From positions 62,001 to 126,000 of the forward strand of contig NZ_LACC01000011.1 in the NCBI RefSeq assembly GCF_000967965.1: a stretch of DNA of 64,000 nucleotides, given 5' to 3'. Position 1 is the first letter of the stretch, and every line of letters begins with the position of its first letter. This DNA comes from Pseudomonas fluorescens (GTDB lineage: Bacteria > Pseudomonadota > Gammaproteobacteria > Pseudomonadales > Pseudomonadaceae). Below are positions 8,292-17,093 of this stretch, piece by piece. Made by a program: the position numbers and the translations under genes. The notes below the pieces were generated by a model that did not search any database, was not told where the DNA came from, and saw only the letters and a program-made list of their open reading frames with translations.

Positions 8292-11162
8292 ATGACCCTC
8301 AGCTTCGACCTGTCGGGCCCCACTGTGGAGCCCCGGGTGATCCGTAAACAGTACGCCATGGAAATGGCGGTCGAACGCACTCGCCTGTTGTATCAAGGCT
8401 CGCTGCTGCCCACGTTATTCATGCTGATCAATGGCCTGGTCTGTGCCGGTTTGCTCTGGAGCCCGCAGCGCTATTTCCTGGTCAGTGTCTGGCTGGTGTG
8501 GTTGTTGTCTTTGGTGGCATTGCGGGTGATTCAGGTCGCAGCCTTCGATTCGGCCATTCCCAACCGTCAGGCCCATCCCATTTGGCGACGGATGTTTTTG
8601 CTGGGCTCCGGTCTCACCGGTCTGACCCTGGCCGGTGCCGGCATCGCCCTGGTTCCCGCCGATAACTTCATTCAGCAAGCCTGGGTTTTCGGTCTCATCG
8701 GTGCTGCGGCGCTCTCGGCCAGCGTGGCTTATGCGGTCAGCTTGCCGGCCTTTCTGTCATTCACCTTGCCCTGCCTGTTGCCAGCCATCGCCTATATGTT
8801 TTGGGGAGCTGACGAACAGCAGCACGGTTGGGGCTGGTTCGGGTTGATTCTGCTCGGTGCATTGAGCGTGGTTGCCTGGCAGGTCAATCGATTGATCGAT
8901 CGGGGCTTGATGCGGCGCTTTCAGAACCAGGCACTGATCGAGCATCTGCAGCAGGCGCAAAGCTGCAGTGATCAGCTCAATCAGAAACTGGCCAAGGAGA
9001 TAGAACAGCGTCGACGTGCCGAGGACGAGTTGCGAGAGATCCAGGTCGACCTGGAAAACCGTGTCGCTCAGCGCAGCCTGGAGCTGGACGCCGCCAACCA
9101 GGCGTTGAGCAAGAGTGAGGCGCGTCTGGCGCTGGCATTGAAGGCCAGCGAGTTGGGGTTGTGGGACTGGAACCTGCAAACCGACGAAGTCCATCACACG
9201 CAGATTCAGGAACTGTTCGGCCTGGAACCGGAGCAGGTCACGGCAATACTGCGTCACCTCAAGCCGCGCCTTCATCCCGAGGATCTTCCTGCGCTGAAAA
9301 GGGCGCTGGTCGAGCATTTGAAGGGCCGCACCGAGGACTATCAAATCGAGTATCGCGTACGGCATGGCGACGGCCACTGGGTCTGGATCGAAGACCGCGG
9401 GCGGGCGGTCGAGCGTACCGAAAACGGCCGGGTGATTCGCATGGTCGGCACTCGCCGCGACATCAGCGTCAGCAAAGGCCTGGAAGAGCAGCAACAACTG
9501 GCGGCGACCGTGTTCGAGGCGGCCAGCGAAGGGATCGTGATTTTCGATCCGAACTATGCCCTGATCGCGATCAATCAAGCCTTCAGTCGGGTGACCGGCT
9601 ATGACATCGAGGACATGATCGGGCGCAATGTCATTGAGTTGCCATGCAGTCGCGATGCGCGTCGGCATTACGCCGCAATACATCAGGCGCTGGAGCAGCA
9701 AGGAAGCTGGCAGGGCGAATTGGTGGAAACCCGCAAGAACGGCGAGATGTATCCGCAATGGCTGCAACTGAATGCTGTGCGCGATACCCGGGGAAATGTG
9801 AGCCATATTGTGGGCTTCTTCGCCGATCTCTCAGCCCGTCGAGAATCCGAAGAGCGCATGCGCTATCTGACCCATTACGACGAACTTACCGGTCTGGCCA
9901 ACCGCGCGATGTTCCGCGAACGACTCAGCGAGGCTCATCAACGAGTGCGACAGGGCGGTTATCGCAGCCTGGCGTTGCTGCACATCAATCTCGATCGGTT
10001 CAAGCAACTCAACGACAGCCTGGGACATGAAGTCGCCGACCAGTTGTTGCAGAAAATGGCCCGGCGACTGGTGAATGCGTTACCTGAAGCAGACACCATC
10101 GCGCGCCTTTCTGGTGATGAGTTTGCCGTGCTGTTCAATTCCTACGGCAACCTTTCGAGCCTGGCCCGGGTGGCGACTCGTCTGGCGAACAAATTACGTT
10201 TGCCGGTGACCATTGACGGGCATGAGCTGGTGGTCAGCGCGTCGATGGGCATCAGCCTGTTGCCGGACAGCGCGCGGGAAATATCGGCATTGGTCAATCA
10301 GTCGAACATGGCGATGCAGCACGCCAAACACCTGGGTGGCGATAATTTCCAGTTTTACACCGACAGTTTGCAAGCCAGCACGCTGGAGCGTTTGCAACTG
10401 GAAAACCACCTGCGCAAAGCCATCGAAGACAAACAGTTGAAGGTGTTTTACCAACCGAAACTGTGCCTTGCCACTGGCAGGTTGAATGCCGCCGAAGCCT
10501 TGGTGCGTTGGGATCATCCGACCATGGGCCGCGTGCCGCCGGGGGATTTCATCGGCCTGGCCGAAGAAACCGGATTGATCGGCCCGATCGGTGAGTTCGT
10601 GTTGCGGCAGGCCTGCTGGCAAGCCTGTGAGTGGCAACGGCAGGGGCTCGAAGCGATTCGGGTGTCGGTCAATCTCTCGGTGCATCAATTGCGCCAGGGC
10701 AAGCTGGTCAGTCTAGTGCGCCAAGTCCTGGAGGAAACCGGGCTGGCACCGCACTATCTGGAGTTGGAGCTCACCGAAAGCCAGTTGTTGGACAGCGTCG
10801 AGCACATCATCGCGACGTTCCAGCAGTTGCGTGATCTCGGGGTGAAACTGGCCATTGACGATTTTGGCACCGGTTATTCATCGCTGAGCTATCTCAAGCG
10901 GATCCCGGTGGATTACGTGAAGATTGATCAGGCGTTTATCCGTGGCTTGGGTGAAGGCAGTGAAGACGCGGCGATTACCCGGGCAATCATTGCCATGGCT
11001 CACGGCTTGAAGCTGAAGGTCGTGGCGGAAGGAGTGGAGCGCGCAGAACAGCTTGAGTTCCTGAAAACCGAGCGCTGCGATGAAGTACAGGGCTATTTGA
11101 TCAGCCGCCCGGTCGAGGCCGAGACGTTGGCCGGCTTGCTGCACGCGCAAGCCGCAAGCTGA
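8292..11162 (+). CDS. Membrane-bound GGDEF/EAL cyclic-di-GMP protein with PAS sensors
   Basis: A 956-residue inner-membrane protein that probably turns over cyclic di-GMP. The first ~210 residues hold several hydrophobic segments and are followed by a coiled coil (~220-290). Two PAS domains follow (~295-400 and ~415-530), the first with a PAS-PAC feel (YRVRHGDGHWVWIEDRGRAV). The GGDEF domain has SGDEF at residues 607-611, a variant seen in active and inactive cyclases. The EAL domain has EAL at 735-737, DDFGTGYSSLSYLKRIPVDYVKID in the middle and VAEGVE near the end, so phosphodiesterase residues look intact. The ATG at MTLSFDLSG was chosen; the frame is open 22 codons upstream. It is the orthologue of the gene beside uvrD in P. 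aeruginosa. Confidence 0.9.
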   Translation: MTLSFDLSGPTVEPRVIRKQYAMEMAVERTRLLYQGSLLPTLFMLINGLVCAGLLWSPQRYFLVSVWLVWLLSLVALRVIQVAAFDSAIPNRQAHPIWRRMFLLGSGLTGLTLAGAGIALVPADNFIQQAWVFGLIGAAALSASVAYAVSLPAFLSFTLPCLLPAIAYMFWGADEQQHGWGWFGLILLGALSVVAWQVNRLIDRGLMRRFQNQALIEHLQQAQSCSDQLNQKLAKEIEQRRRAEDELREIQVDLENRVAQRSLELDAANQALSKSEARLALALKASELGLWDWNLQTDEVHHTQIQELFGLEPEQVTAILRHLKPRLHPEDLPALKRALVEHLKGRTEDYQIEYRVRHGDGHWVWIEDRGRAVERTENGRVIRMVGTRRDISVSKGLEEQQQLAATVFEAASEGIVIFDPNYALIAINQAFSRVTGYDIEDMIGRNVIELPCSRDARRHYAAIHQALEQQGSWQGELVETRKNGEMYPQWLQLNAVRDTRGNVSHIVGFFADLSARRESEERMRYLTHYDELTGLANRAMFRERLSEAHQRVRQGGYRSLALLHINLDRFKQLNDSLGHEVADQLLQKMARRLVNALPEADTIARLSGDEFAVLFNSYGNLSSLARVATRLANKLRLPVTIDGHELVVSASMGISLLPDSAREISALVNQSNMAMQHAKHLGGDNFQFYTDSLQASTLERLQLENHLRKAIEDKQLKVFYQPKLCLATGRLNAAEALVRWDHPTMGRVPPGDFIGLAEETGLIGPIGEFVLRQACWQACEWQRQGLEAIRVSVNLSVHQLRQGKLVSLVRQVLEETGLAPHYLELELTESQLLDSVEHIIATFQQLRDLGVKLAIDDFGTGYSSLSYLKRIPVDYVKIDQAFIRGLGEGSEDAAITRAIIAMAHGLKLKVVAEGVERAEQLEFLKTERCDEVQGYLISRPVEAETLAGLLHAQAAS

Positions 11163-11300
11163 CGAGGATACATAAGGCGCTTTTGTCCATTAAAACGCGC
11201 ACTCGGCGCACCAGGACGGGCGCCATGGCTGCTACATGAAGCGCGGGCACCTGAAATCGAGGGATTCGGTAACGCATTGAGCAGGCAAAAAGCCAATTCA

Positions 11301-11315
11301 TGTAGTATAACTACA
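11301..11315. promoter_or_regulatory. Palindromic operator, HexR-type
   Basis: TGTAGTATAACTACA is a perfect inverted repeat (TGTAGT, 3-base centre, ACTACA) about 48 bases before the ATG of the RpiR-family regulator. It has the shape of the TGTAAT-N3-ATTACA motif reported for HexR in other gammaproteobacteria. Autoregulation is inferred. Confidence 0.6.
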
Positions 11316-11362
11316 AGCGTGCTACATCCCCGGCACCTGCCAATAACAAAGAGTCCAGCCCT

Positions 11363-12229
11363 TTGAACCTGCTGCAACACATCGCCCAGTCTCGCCACCT
11401 GTTACGCAAGTCGGAGCTCAAGGTCGCCGACCATGTGCTGCTTGATCCTGCGGCCGTGATGCACAGCTCCATGGCCGACCTGGCCCACAGCGTGGGCATC
11501 AGTGAACCGACCATCGTGCGTTTTTGCCGTGCCATCGGTTGTTCCGGCTTTCAGGACCTGAAGCTGAAGCTGGCCCAGAGCCTGGCGGCAGGTGCGAGTT
11601 TTGGTCAGTTTGCGATCCATGAGGATGACTCGGTCGCCGACTACAGCCTGAAAATTTTCGACACCACCCTGCACACGCTGATGGAGGTTCGCGAGAAGCT
11701 CGATCCGCTGGAACTGCAGCGGGCGGTGACGCTGATGTCCCAAGCCCAGCGTGTCGAGTTCTACGGCTTCGGCGCCTCCGGTGCGGTAGCGGCGGACGCC
11801 CAGCACAAGTTCTTCCGCTTGCTGCTCACCGCTGCGGCGTATTCCGACCCGCACATGCAGGCGATGTCGGCCGTGACACTCAAGCCAACCGACGTGGCGA
11901 TCTGCATTTCCCAGTCCGGGCGTTCCAAGGACCTGCTGATCACCGCCAACCTGGTGCGCGAAAGTGGTGCCTCGTTGATCACCCTGTGCCCGAGCCAGAC
12001 GCCGTTGGCCGAGTTGTCTACGGTCAATCTGGCGATCGATGTGCATGAAGACACTGAAATATATACGCCGCTGACTTCGCGTATCGCCCACCTGGTGGTG
12101 ATCGACGTGCTGGCGATGGGCGTGGCCATGGCCCGTGGCCCGAGCCTGGTCAACCACCTCAAGAGCGTCAAGCGCAGCCTGCGCAGCTTGCGCTTGTCGC
12201 CCAAGTCGGTGAAGGCGTTGGACGATTGA
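11363..12229 (+). CDS. MurR/RpiR-family transcriptional regulator, HexR-like
   Basis: A 288-residue cytoplasmic regulator with an N-terminal RpiR helix-turn-helix (residues 1-77; LAHSVGISEPTIVRFCRAIG is the recognition region). It also has a C-terminal SIS sugar-phosphate-binding domain (~125-255; FYGFGASGAVAADAQHKFFR and ISQSGRSKDLL). Ligands of SIS regulators are phosphosugars, and for HexR this is KDPG. In P. aeruginosa the gene at this position (beside pycR) is a second RpiR regulator distinct from the hexR next to edd/zwf, so the name hexR is not assigned. The start is TTG at 11363, set by the start of the HTH; no earlier start is plausible. A palindrome upstream suggests autoregulation. 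A role in central carbon metabolism fits the neighbouring pyruvate carboxylase genes. Confidence 0.85.
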   Translation: MNLLQHIAQSRHLLRKSELKVADHVLLDPAAVMHSSMADLAHSVGISEPTIVRFCRAIGCSGFQDLKLKLAQSLAAGASFGQFAIHEDDSVADYSLKIFDTTLHTLMEVREKLDPLELQRAVTLMSQAQRVEFYGFGASGAVAADAQHKFFRLLLTAAAYSDPHMQAMSAVTLKPTDVAICISQSGRSKDLLITANLVRESGASLITLCPSQTPLAELSTVNLAIDVHEDTEIYTPLTSRIAHLVVIDVLAMGVAMARGPSLVNHLKSVKRSLRSLRLSPKSVKALDD

Positions 12230-12250
12230 TTTCAAGGCTGGCACCGACCC

Positions 12251-12344
12251 TGTGGCGAGGGAGCTTGCTCCCGCTCGGCTGCGCAGCAGTCGCAAAATCC
12301 TAGGGTCGCTTCGCAACCCAGCGGGAGCAAGCTCCCTCGCCACG
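12251..12344. repeat. REP-like long inverted repeat
   Basis: TGTGGCGAGGGAGCTTGCTC at the left and GAGCAAGCTCCCTCGCCACG at the right are inverted copies enclosing a GC-rich centre with its own small hairpin (TGCGCAGCAGTCGC / GGGTCGCTTCGCAACCC). It lies between the RpiR gene and the small basic-protein gene. Confidence 0.8.
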
Positions 12345-12444
12345 GCACCCAACAAACTTTCATCAGTCTGTAACGCCCAAGCCGCCAAACCGTCATCCCC
12401 CGCGCCTAGATTGAAACTCCCGTACTCGCCTTGGGAGACTCGAA

Positions 12445-12654
12445 ATGGCCATGCCCTACGAAGAACGCAACAGCGCTGTCAAAACCCGCCGTCAGCAAGA
12501 AGATCAGCGCCGCATGGAATTCCGCCGCGCCATCGAAGATCGCTGCGAACGCCGTCAGCTACTGGCCGAAATTGGCGATTTTCCGGAGTTGGAACTCAAT
12601 TTCTGGCAGGCATCTCCCTCGGCGTCCCGTCGAAACGCTCAACCAGCGCGCTGA
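12445..12654 (+). CDS. Small highly charged protein, PA3496-family-like
   Basis: A 69-residue protein, very rich in Arg, Glu and Gln. Residues 11-35 (AVKTRRQQEDQRRMEFRRAI) look like the Pseudomonas PA3496 family, which is described as a putative envelope-integrity protein, but I assign this only by resemblance. GGGAG lies 9 bases upstream of the ATG. The last 59 bases run into the 3' end of the convergent pycR gene, so the C-terminal tail ASPSASRRNAQPAR shares DNA with the regulator. It has no signal peptide or membrane segment. Confidence 0.6.
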   Translation: MAMPYEERNSAVKTRRQQEDQRRMEFRRAIEDRCERRQLLAEIGDFPELELNFWQASPSASRRNAQPAR

Positions 12655-13558
12655 TCTGAATCCGTTCGCTGCGGATAAACGCCAGGAAGGCGTGAGCCAC
12701 CGGTGACAGGCGTTTCGCCTTGGCCTGCACCAGGCACCAACTGCGAAACAGTGGAAGCTCTTCGACCGGTAGCTCGATCAGTCCACCGGTAGCCAGCTCA
12801 AGGCTCAGGGCGTGGCGCGTCAACAGCGCAACGCCCAGGCCTGCCAGCACACATTCACGCTGTGCTTCGGCAGACGAGACCTCCTGGGTCTGGTTGAAGT
12901 GCACGCGCTTCTCTTTGAAGTATTCTTCGCACGCCAGCCGCGTCCCGGAGCCCTGCTCACGCAGCAGCAGTGTGTAGGGCTCGAGATCCTGCAGGCGCAG
13001 CGGCCCCATATGACACAACGGGTGATCCGGTGGCGCCACGGCGACGATCGGGTTGTTCAGGAACGGCAGGAATTCCAGGCCCATGTCCTGAGGCACCATG
13101 GACATGATCACCAGGTCATCGCGGTTGTCCGACAGACGCCGAATGACCTGACCGCGATTGACCACCGTCAGTTGCAGGTTCACTTCCGGGTGCTGGCGTT
13201 TGAATGCGGCAAACAGATGCGGCACGAAATATTTGGCGCTGGATTCAATCGCCAGTTTCAGTTGCCCCTGCAACGAGCCCTGCATGTCCGACAGCTGCAT
13301 GTCGAGGTTTTCCAGGCGCCCGAAAATATCCCGACTGGCCCGCTGTAACGCTTCAGCGGCTTCGGTCATGTAGAGTTTCTTGCCGACGTAATCGAACAAA
13401 GGCTGGCCAATCAGCTCTTCAAGTTGACGAATCTGTAGGCTGACGGCAGGTTGTGTGAGCGACATTTCCTCGGCCGCGCGGCTGTAGGACCGCAAATCAC
13501 AGACCTCGTTGAAGATCTGCAATTGCCGCAAAGTCATACGCATCAATGACTTACGCAT
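12596..13558 (-). CDS. pycR: LysR-family regulator PycR
   Basis: A LysR-type regulator, 320 residues from the first ATG. The winged helix-turn-helix is at the N-terminus (LRQLQIFNEVCDLRSYSRAAEEMSLTQPAVSLQIRQLEEL) and the LysR substrate-binding domain occupies ~residues 95-300. It is divergent from pycA, the usual position of the LysR that controls the pyruvate carboxylase genes. In P. aeruginosa the orthologue was named PycR. Three Met codons (1, 6 and 8) are possible starts, and MTLRQLQIF is the family-like one. The 3' end overlaps a small convergent gene. The inducer is unknown. Confidence 0.87.
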   Translation of the reverse strand: MRKSLMRMTLRQLQIFNEVCDLRSYSRAAEEMSLTQPAVSLQIRQLEELIGQPLFDYVGKKLYMTEAAEALQRASRDIFGRLENLDMQLSDMQGSLQGQLKLAIESSAKYFVPHLFAAFKRQHPEVNLQLTVVNRGQVIRRLSDNRDDLVIMSMVPQDMGLEFLPFLNNPIVAVAPPDHPLCHMGPLRLQDLEPYTLLLREQGSGTRLACEEYFKEKRVHFNQTQEVSSAEAQRECVLAGLGVALLTRHALSLELATGGLIELPVEELPLFRSWCLVQAKAKRLSPVAHAFLAFIRSERIQISALVERFDGTPREMPARN

Positions 13559-13595
13559 TATCTGGTCGCTCTCGTCGCTGGCTGGTGAATCAACT

Positions 13596-13611
13596 ATAAG
13601 TCTTTACTTAT
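13596..13611. promoter_or_regulatory. Candidate PycR (LysR-type) binding site
   Basis: ATAAG-TCTTTA-CTTAT is an inverted repeat with AT-rich arms in the 190-base gap between pycR and pycA, 38 bases before the pycR start. LysR regulators commonly bind such sites in the divergent promoter region. The assignment is by position and symmetry only. Confidence 0.45.
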
Positions 13612-13749
13612 GCACGACCCAATTTTTATTCATTTTTGTTAATCCCTTGTGGGCGCTAGTGTGGACCTGCGACCAAATTGAAACATTTGGTCACGCGTCG
13701 ACCTGGGTCTAGCAGGTCGTGGGTACCACCGGCTCAAGGGAAACTCCAA

Positions 13750-15165
13750 GTGATAACAAAGATCCTGATCGCCAACCGTGGTGAGATTGCCGTACGAATC
13801 GTACGTGCCTGCGCCGAAATGGGCATTCGCTCGGTCGCGATCTACTCCGATGCCGACCGTCATGCCTTGCACGTCAAGCGTGCGGACGAGGCCCACAGCA
13901 TTGGTGCCGAACCGCTGGCCGGTTACCTGAACCCGCGCAAGCTGGTGAACCTGGCGGTGGAAACCGGTTGCGATGCACTGCACCCCGGCTATGGCTTCCT
14001 TTCGGAAAACGCCGAGCTGGCGGAGATCTGCGCCGAACGCGGGATCAAATTCATTGGCCCGTCGGCTGAAGTCATTCGCCGCATGGGCGACAAGACCGAA
14101 GCCCGCCGCAGCATGATCAAGGCCGGCGTACCGGTGACCCCAGGCACCGAAGGCAACGTGTCGGGCATCGAAGAAGCCCTGACCGAAGGCGATCGCATCG
14201 GTTACCCGGTGATGCTCAAGGCTACTTCCGGTGGTGGCGGCCGCGGCATTCGTCGCTGCAACAGTCGTGAAGAACTCGAACAGGCTTTCCCGCGGGTCAT
14301 TTCCGAAGCCACCAAGGCGTTCGGTTCGGCGGAAGTGTTCCTGGAAAAATGCATCGTCAATCCAAAGCACATCGAAGCACAGATTCTTGGCGACAGCTTC
14401 GGCAACGTGGTGCACCTGTTCGAGCGTGACTGCTCGATCCAGCGCCGTAACCAGAAGCTGATCGAGATTGCCCCGAGCCCGCAACTGACCCCTGAACAGC
14501 GCGCCTATATCGGCGACCTGTCGGTGCGCGCAGCCAAGGCCGTGGGCTACGAGAACGCCGGCACCGTGGAGTTCCTGCTCGCCGAGGGCGAGGTGTACTT
14601 CATGGAGATGAACACCCGGGTGCAGGTGGAACACACCATCACCGAAGAAATCACGGGCATCGACATTGTCCGCGAGCAGATTCGCATTGCGTCCGGCCTG
14701 CCGCTTTCGGTGAAACAGGAAGACATCCAGCACCGTGGTTTCGCCCTGCAATTCCGGATCAACGCCGAAGACCCGAAGAACAACTTCCTGCCGAGCTTCG
14801 GCAAGATCACCCGTTATTACGCACCCGGCGGTCCCGGCGTACGTACCGACACGGCGATCTATACCGGCTACACCATCCCGCCGTACTACGACTCCATGTG
14901 CCTGAAACTGGTGGTGTGGGCGCTGACCTGGGAAGAGGCGATGGACCGTGGCTTGCGCGCCCTCGACGACATGCGTCTGCAAGGGGTCAAGACCACCGCC
15001 GCGTACTACCAGGAAATCCTGCGTAACCCGGAATTCCGTAGCGGCCAGTTCAACACCAGCTTCGTTGAAAGCCACCCTGAACTGACCAACTACTCGATCA
15101 AGCGCAAACCCGAAGAGCTGGCCCTGGCCATCGCCGCCGCCATCGCCGCCCACGCAGGCCTGTGA
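13750..15165 (+). CDS. pycA: Pyruvate carboxylase subunit A (biotin carboxylase)
   Basis: The biotin carboxylase subunit of a two-subunit pyruvate carboxylase. It uses ATP and bicarbonate to carboxylate the biotin carried by PycB. A GTG start (VITKILIANRGEIAVRIVRA) was chosen because AAGGGA precedes it and it gives the usual 471 residues; the open frame extends 24 codons further. The N-terminal Rossmann-like domain is followed by the ATP-grasp domain (glycine-rich KATSGGGGRGIRR) and by EMNTRVQVEHTITEEITGIDIV, which holds the carboxylation-site Glu, Arg and His residues. A C-terminal carboxylase domain completes it. It lies 11 bases before pycB in an operon controlled by the divergent pycR. 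The closely similar AccC is excluded by context. Confidence 0.92.
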   Translation: MITKILIANRGEIAVRIVRACAEMGIRSVAIYSDADRHALHVKRADEAHSIGAEPLAGYLNPRKLVNLAVETGCDALHPGYGFLSENAELAEICAERGIKFIGPSAEVIRRMGDKTEARRSMIKAGVPVTPGTEGNVSGIEEALTEGDRIGYPVMLKATSGGGGRGIRRCNSREELEQAFPRVISEATKAFGSAEVFLEKCIVNPKHIEAQILGDSFGNVVHLFERDCSIQRRNQKLIEIAPSPQLTPEQRAYIGDLSVRAAKAVGYENAGTVEFLLAEGEVYFMEMNTRVQVEHTITEEITGIDIVREQIRIASGLPLSVKQEDIQHRGFALQFRINAEDPKNNFLPSFGKITRYYAPGGPGVRTDTAIYTGYTIPPYYDSMCLKLVVWALTWEEAMDRGLRALDDMRLQGVKTTAAYYQEILRNPEFRSGQFNTSFVESHPELTNYSIKRKPEELALAIAAAIAAHAGL

Positions 15166-15176
15166 GGAATAGAACA

Positions 15177-16985
15177 ATGAGCAAGCAAATCCACGTTACC
15201 GACACGATCCTGCGCGACGCCCACCAATCGCTGCTCGCGACCCGCATGCGCACCGAAGACATGCTGCCGATCTGCGACAAGCTCGACAAAGTCGGCTACT
15301 GGTCGCTGGAGTGCTGGGGCGGCGCGACGTTCGACGCCTGCGTACGCTTCCTGAAAGAAGATCCGTGGGAGCGTCTGCGCCAACTGCGTGCCGCGCTGCC
15401 TAACACTCGCCTGCAAATGCTGTTGCGCGGTCAGAACCTGCTGGGCTACCGCCACTACAGCGACGACGTGGTCAAGGCCTTCGTCGCCAAGGCAGCGGTC
15501 AACGGCATCGACGTGTTCCGCATCTTCGACGCCATGAACGACGTGCGTAACCTGCGCGTGGCCATCGAAGCGGTGAAAGCCGCCGGCAAACATGCCCAGG
15601 GCACCATCGCCTACACCACCAGCCCGGTGCACACCATTGAGGCCTTCGTGAACCAGGCCAAGCAAATGGAAGCCATGGGTTGCGACTCGGTGGCGATCAA
15701 GGACATGGCTGGCCTGCTGACCCCGTACGCCACCGGCGAACTGGTCAAGGCTCTGAAAGCCGAGCAATCGCTGCCAGTGTTCATTCACTCCCACGACACC
15801 GCTGGCCTGGCTGCGATGTGCCAAATGAAGGCCATCGAAAACGGTGCCGATCACATCGACACCGCGATCTCCAGCTTCGCCTGGGGCACCAGCCACCCGG
15901 GCACCGAGTCGATGGTCGCCGCCCTTAAAGGCAGCGAGTTCGACACCGGCCTGAACCTGGAACTGCTGCAAGAGATCGGTCTGTACTTCTACGCCGTGCG
16001 CAAGAAGTACCATCAGTTCGAAAGCGAATTCACCGCCGTCGACACCCGTGTTCAAGTCAACCAGGTACCGGGCGGGATGATTTCCAACCTGGCCAACCAA
16101 TTGAAAGAGCAGGGCGCACTCAATCGCATGAGCGAAGTGCTGGCCGAAATCCCGCGGGTTCGTGAAGACCTCGGCTTCCCGCCGCTGGTGACCCCGACTT
16201 CGCAGATCGTCGGCACCCAGGCGTTCTTCAACGTGCTGGCCGGCGAGCGCTACAAGACCATCACCAATGAAGTGAAGCTGTACCTGCAAGGTGGCTACGG
16301 CAAGGCGCCGGGCACCGTGAATGAACAACTGCGCCGCCAGGCCATCGGCAGCGAAGAAGTGATCGACGTTCGCCCGGCCGATCTGCTCAAGCCGGAAATG
16401 GCCAAGCTGCGTGCCGACATCGGCGCATTGGCCAAGTCTGAAGAAGACGTGCTGACCTTCGCCATGTTCCCGGACATCGGTCGCAAGTTCCTCGAAGAGC
16501 GTGCTGCGGGCACCCTGACGCCGGAAGTGCTGTTGCCGATTCCTGACGCCGGCGGCGTCGCCTCGGCTGGCGGCGAAGGCGTGCCAACCGAATTCGTCAT
16601 CGACGTTCACGGCGAAACCTACCGCGTCGACATCACCGGTGTCGGCGTCAAGGCCGAAGGCAAGCGTCACTTCTACCTGTCCATCGACGGCATGCCGGAA
16701 GAGGTGGTGTTCGAGCCGCTCAACGAATTCGTCGGCGGCGGCGGCAGCAAGCGCAAGCAAGCCACTGCACCGGGTCACGTCAGCACCACCATGCCGGGCA
16801 ACATCGTCGACGTGCTGGTCAAGGAAGGCGACACCGTAAAGGCCGGCCAGGCCGTGTTGATCACCGAAGCGATGAAGATGGAAACCGAAGTCCAGGCAGC
16901 CATCGCCGGTAAAGTCACCGCCATTCATGTGGCCAAGGGCGACCGGGTGAACCCGGGCGAGATCCTGATCGAGATCGAAGGCTGA
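15177..16985 (+). CDS. pycB: Pyruvate carboxylase subunit B (carboxyltransferase and biotin carrier)
   Basis: Transfers the carboxyl group from biotin to pyruvate, making oxaloacetate for the TCA cycle. The N-terminal HMGL-like barrel (ITDTILRDAHQSLLATR-type opening, residues ~5-270) has the metal- and pyruvate-binding residues, and the conserved carboxylase domain follows (to ~470). A Gly-rich linker (GGGGSKRK) leads to the biotinyl domain, where Lys567 in EAMKMETE is the biotinylation site. The 602-residue protein starts at MSKQIHVT with GAGGAA upstream. The same fold is called oxaloacetate decarboxylase alpha (oadA) in many annotations, but no beta/gamma sodium-pump subunits are present, so pyruvate carboxylase is preferred. 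Confidence 0.92.
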   Translation: MSKQIHVTDTILRDAHQSLLATRMRTEDMLPICDKLDKVGYWSLECWGGATFDACVRFLKEDPWERLRQLRAALPNTRLQMLLRGQNLLGYRHYSDDVVKAFVAKAAVNGIDVFRIFDAMNDVRNLRVAIEAVKAAGKHAQGTIAYTTSPVHTIEAFVNQAKQMEAMGCDSVAIKDMAGLLTPYATGELVKALKAEQSLPVFIHSHDTAGLAAMCQMKAIENGADHIDTAISSFAWGTSHPGTESMVAALKGSEFDTGLNLELLQEIGLYFYAVRKKYHQFESEFTAVDTRVQVNQVPGGMISNLANQLKEQGALNRMSEVLAEIPRVREDLGFPPLVTPTSQIVGTQAFFNVLAGERYKTITNEVKLYLQGGYGKAPGTVNEQLRRQAIGSEEVIDVRPADLLKPEMAKLRADIGALAKSEEDVLTFAMFPDIGRKFLEERAAGTLTPEVLLPIPDAGGVASAGGEGVPTEFVIDVHGETYRVDITGVGVKAEGKRHFYLSIDGMPEEVVFEPLNEFVGGGGSKRKQATAPGHVSTTMPGNIVDVLVKEGDTVKAGQAVLITEAMKMETEVQAAIAGKVTAIHVAKGDRVNPGEILIEIEG

Positions 16986-17018
16986 GTTAACAGCCTCGAT
17001 ACAACGCTTTATACCTCG

Positions 17019-17043
17019 GGGGAGCATGTGCTCCCCTTTTTTT
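17019..17043 (+). terminator. Intrinsic terminator of pycA-pycB
   Basis: An eight-base stem GGGGAGCA / TGCTCCCC with a two-base centre is followed by seven T residues, 34 bases past the pycB stop codon. Confidence 0.88.
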
Positions 17044-17093
17044 CGCCCGAAATTCAAATCGCAGTCTTCGCCGAAGGCTGCGGTTTTCTGGAT

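Noticed and set aside
10110..10124. SGDEF as proof that the cyclase is inactive
   Set aside because: The variant SGDEF is found in active cyclases, so activity cannot be judged from this residue alone.
15177..16985. pycB as oxaloacetate decarboxylase alpha (oadA)
   Set aside because: No beta or gamma sodium-pump subunits are encoded here, and it is coupled to a biotin carboxylase gene behind a LysR gene, which fits pyruvate carboxylase.
15090..17057. 655-codon open frame on the minus strand opposite pycB
   Set aside because: It has the same kind of shadow composition (His, Gln, Arg, Gly rich) and lies wholly opposite a well-identified gene.
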